A DNA stretch of 5,564 nt, taken from Thermoflexales bacterium. Lineage in GTDB: Bacteria > Chloroflexota > Anaerolineae > Fen-1058. A program made the position numbers and the translations under genes. Positions 5,360 to 5,564 of this stretch are shown here, in pieces (position 1 is the first letter of the stretch; each line of letters begins with the position of its first letter). The DNA lies in NCBI GenBank assembly GCA_030834835.1, contig JAUQXD010000707.1:1-5564 (forward strand). Direction: 5' to 3'. The notes under the pieces are model-generated. The model worked only from the letters and a program-made list of their open reading frames with translations, ran no database searches and was not told the DNA's origin.

Positions 5360-5564
5360 ATGCGCCGATTACTGAATAGTTTACTGTTGCTCGTGATGTG
5401 TGCTCTGCTGGCTCTGCCCGCACAGGCCGCCCCGCTGTATGCCGGTCCGAATCTCCAGCTGACCATTACGGCTGCGCCGTTTCCGCTGGTGGTCAATCAA
5501 CTGGCGCGGATTACCATTGTGGGGACGAACGCCGGTCCAACGGCATTCGATAACGTCACAATCA
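5360..5564 (+). CDS. Secreted protein with DUF11-like domain, 5' part only
   Basis: The reading frame is open from the ATG to the window edge (68 codons and one base). Residues 1-23 form a classical signal peptide: MRRLL, a long leucine-rich core, then LPAQA with a probable signal peptidase I cut between Ala23 and Ala24. The mature part, from PNLQLTITAAP through VNQLARITIVGTNAGPTAFDNVTI, follows the DUF11 beta-sandwich pattern: an alternating strand, a VNQ or VGQ turn, then T-N-x-GP and a final V-T strand. DUF11 domains are usually found in tandem in large cell-surface proteins, and more copies may follow outside the window. An AGG at 5349-5351 is a weak ribosome-binding site 8 nt upstream. 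The gene lies 12 nt after the response regulator, so regulator and surface protein may share a transcript. The signal peptide is clear; the domain name is less certain. Confidence 0.75.
   Translation, partial: MRRLLNSLLLLVMCALLALPAQAAPLYAGPNLQLTITAAPFPLVVNQLARITIVGTNAGPTAFDNVTI

Noticed and set aside
5360..5401. Lipoprotein signal (Cys14) in the secreted protein
   Set aside because: The residues before Cys14 are LVM, which lack the small residue required just before the lipobox cysteine, and a good AQA signal peptidase I site follows.
1..5564. tRNA, rRNA, CRISPR array, insertion sequence or phage genes
   Set aside because: The gaps are short (150 nt at most), contain no tRNA-like cloverleaf or regularly spaced repeats with spacers, and no transposase or phage protein was recognised.

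Overview
The window reads as a piece of a Chloroflexota-like bacterial chromosome. That placement is an inference. It rests on moderately high GC, on the MSMEG_4193-type phosphomutase lying directly next to a DUF3090 protein (a pairing known from Actinobacteria and Chloroflexi), and on a divergent YchF-like GTPase. Six genes are supported: five on the minus strand and left of the divergent promoter region, and one complete gene on the plus strand, followed by the 5' end of a seventh.

Left part (1-1337): a histidine-phosphatase-superfamily gene (595-1236, minus) and a DUF3090 zinc-knuckle gene (55-591, minus) are 3 nt apart and form a tight two-gene unit with a candidate extended -10 promoter at 1281-1289. 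In Actinobacteria these two families form a conserved trio with a PI3/PI4-kinase-like protein. If the third member is present here it lies beyond position 1. A 14-bp-arm hairpin (1-44) follows the unit, and a 12-bp sequence in that hairpin recurs inverted upstream of the unit (1315-1326).

Middle (1338-3222, minus): two tandem paralogous genes of unknown function, each predicted to have five membrane segments and a C-terminal domain outside the membrane with two conserved cysteines. Their membrane halves are GC-rich and about two-thirds identical. Their C-terminal domains are much richer in AT and have diverged. A hairpin with a short T-run (3241-3276) separates them from the gene upstream.

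Right part (3223-5564): a YchF/Obg-like P-loop GTPase with a C-terminal TGS domain (3311-4378, minus) is divergent from an OmpR-type response regulator (4529-5347, plus). The 150-nt gap between them holds two good back-to-back sigma70-type promoters and a cluster of CACGC direct repeats between their -35 boxes. The response regulator is followed after 12 nt by the start of a secreted protein with a DUF11-like beta-sandwich (5360 to the window edge). No histidine kinase is visible, so the regulator has no partner in the window.

Housekeeping and signalling genes account for most of the sequence. The least explained parts are the duplicated membrane-protein pair and the CACGCA-type repeats found in several of the intergenic gaps.
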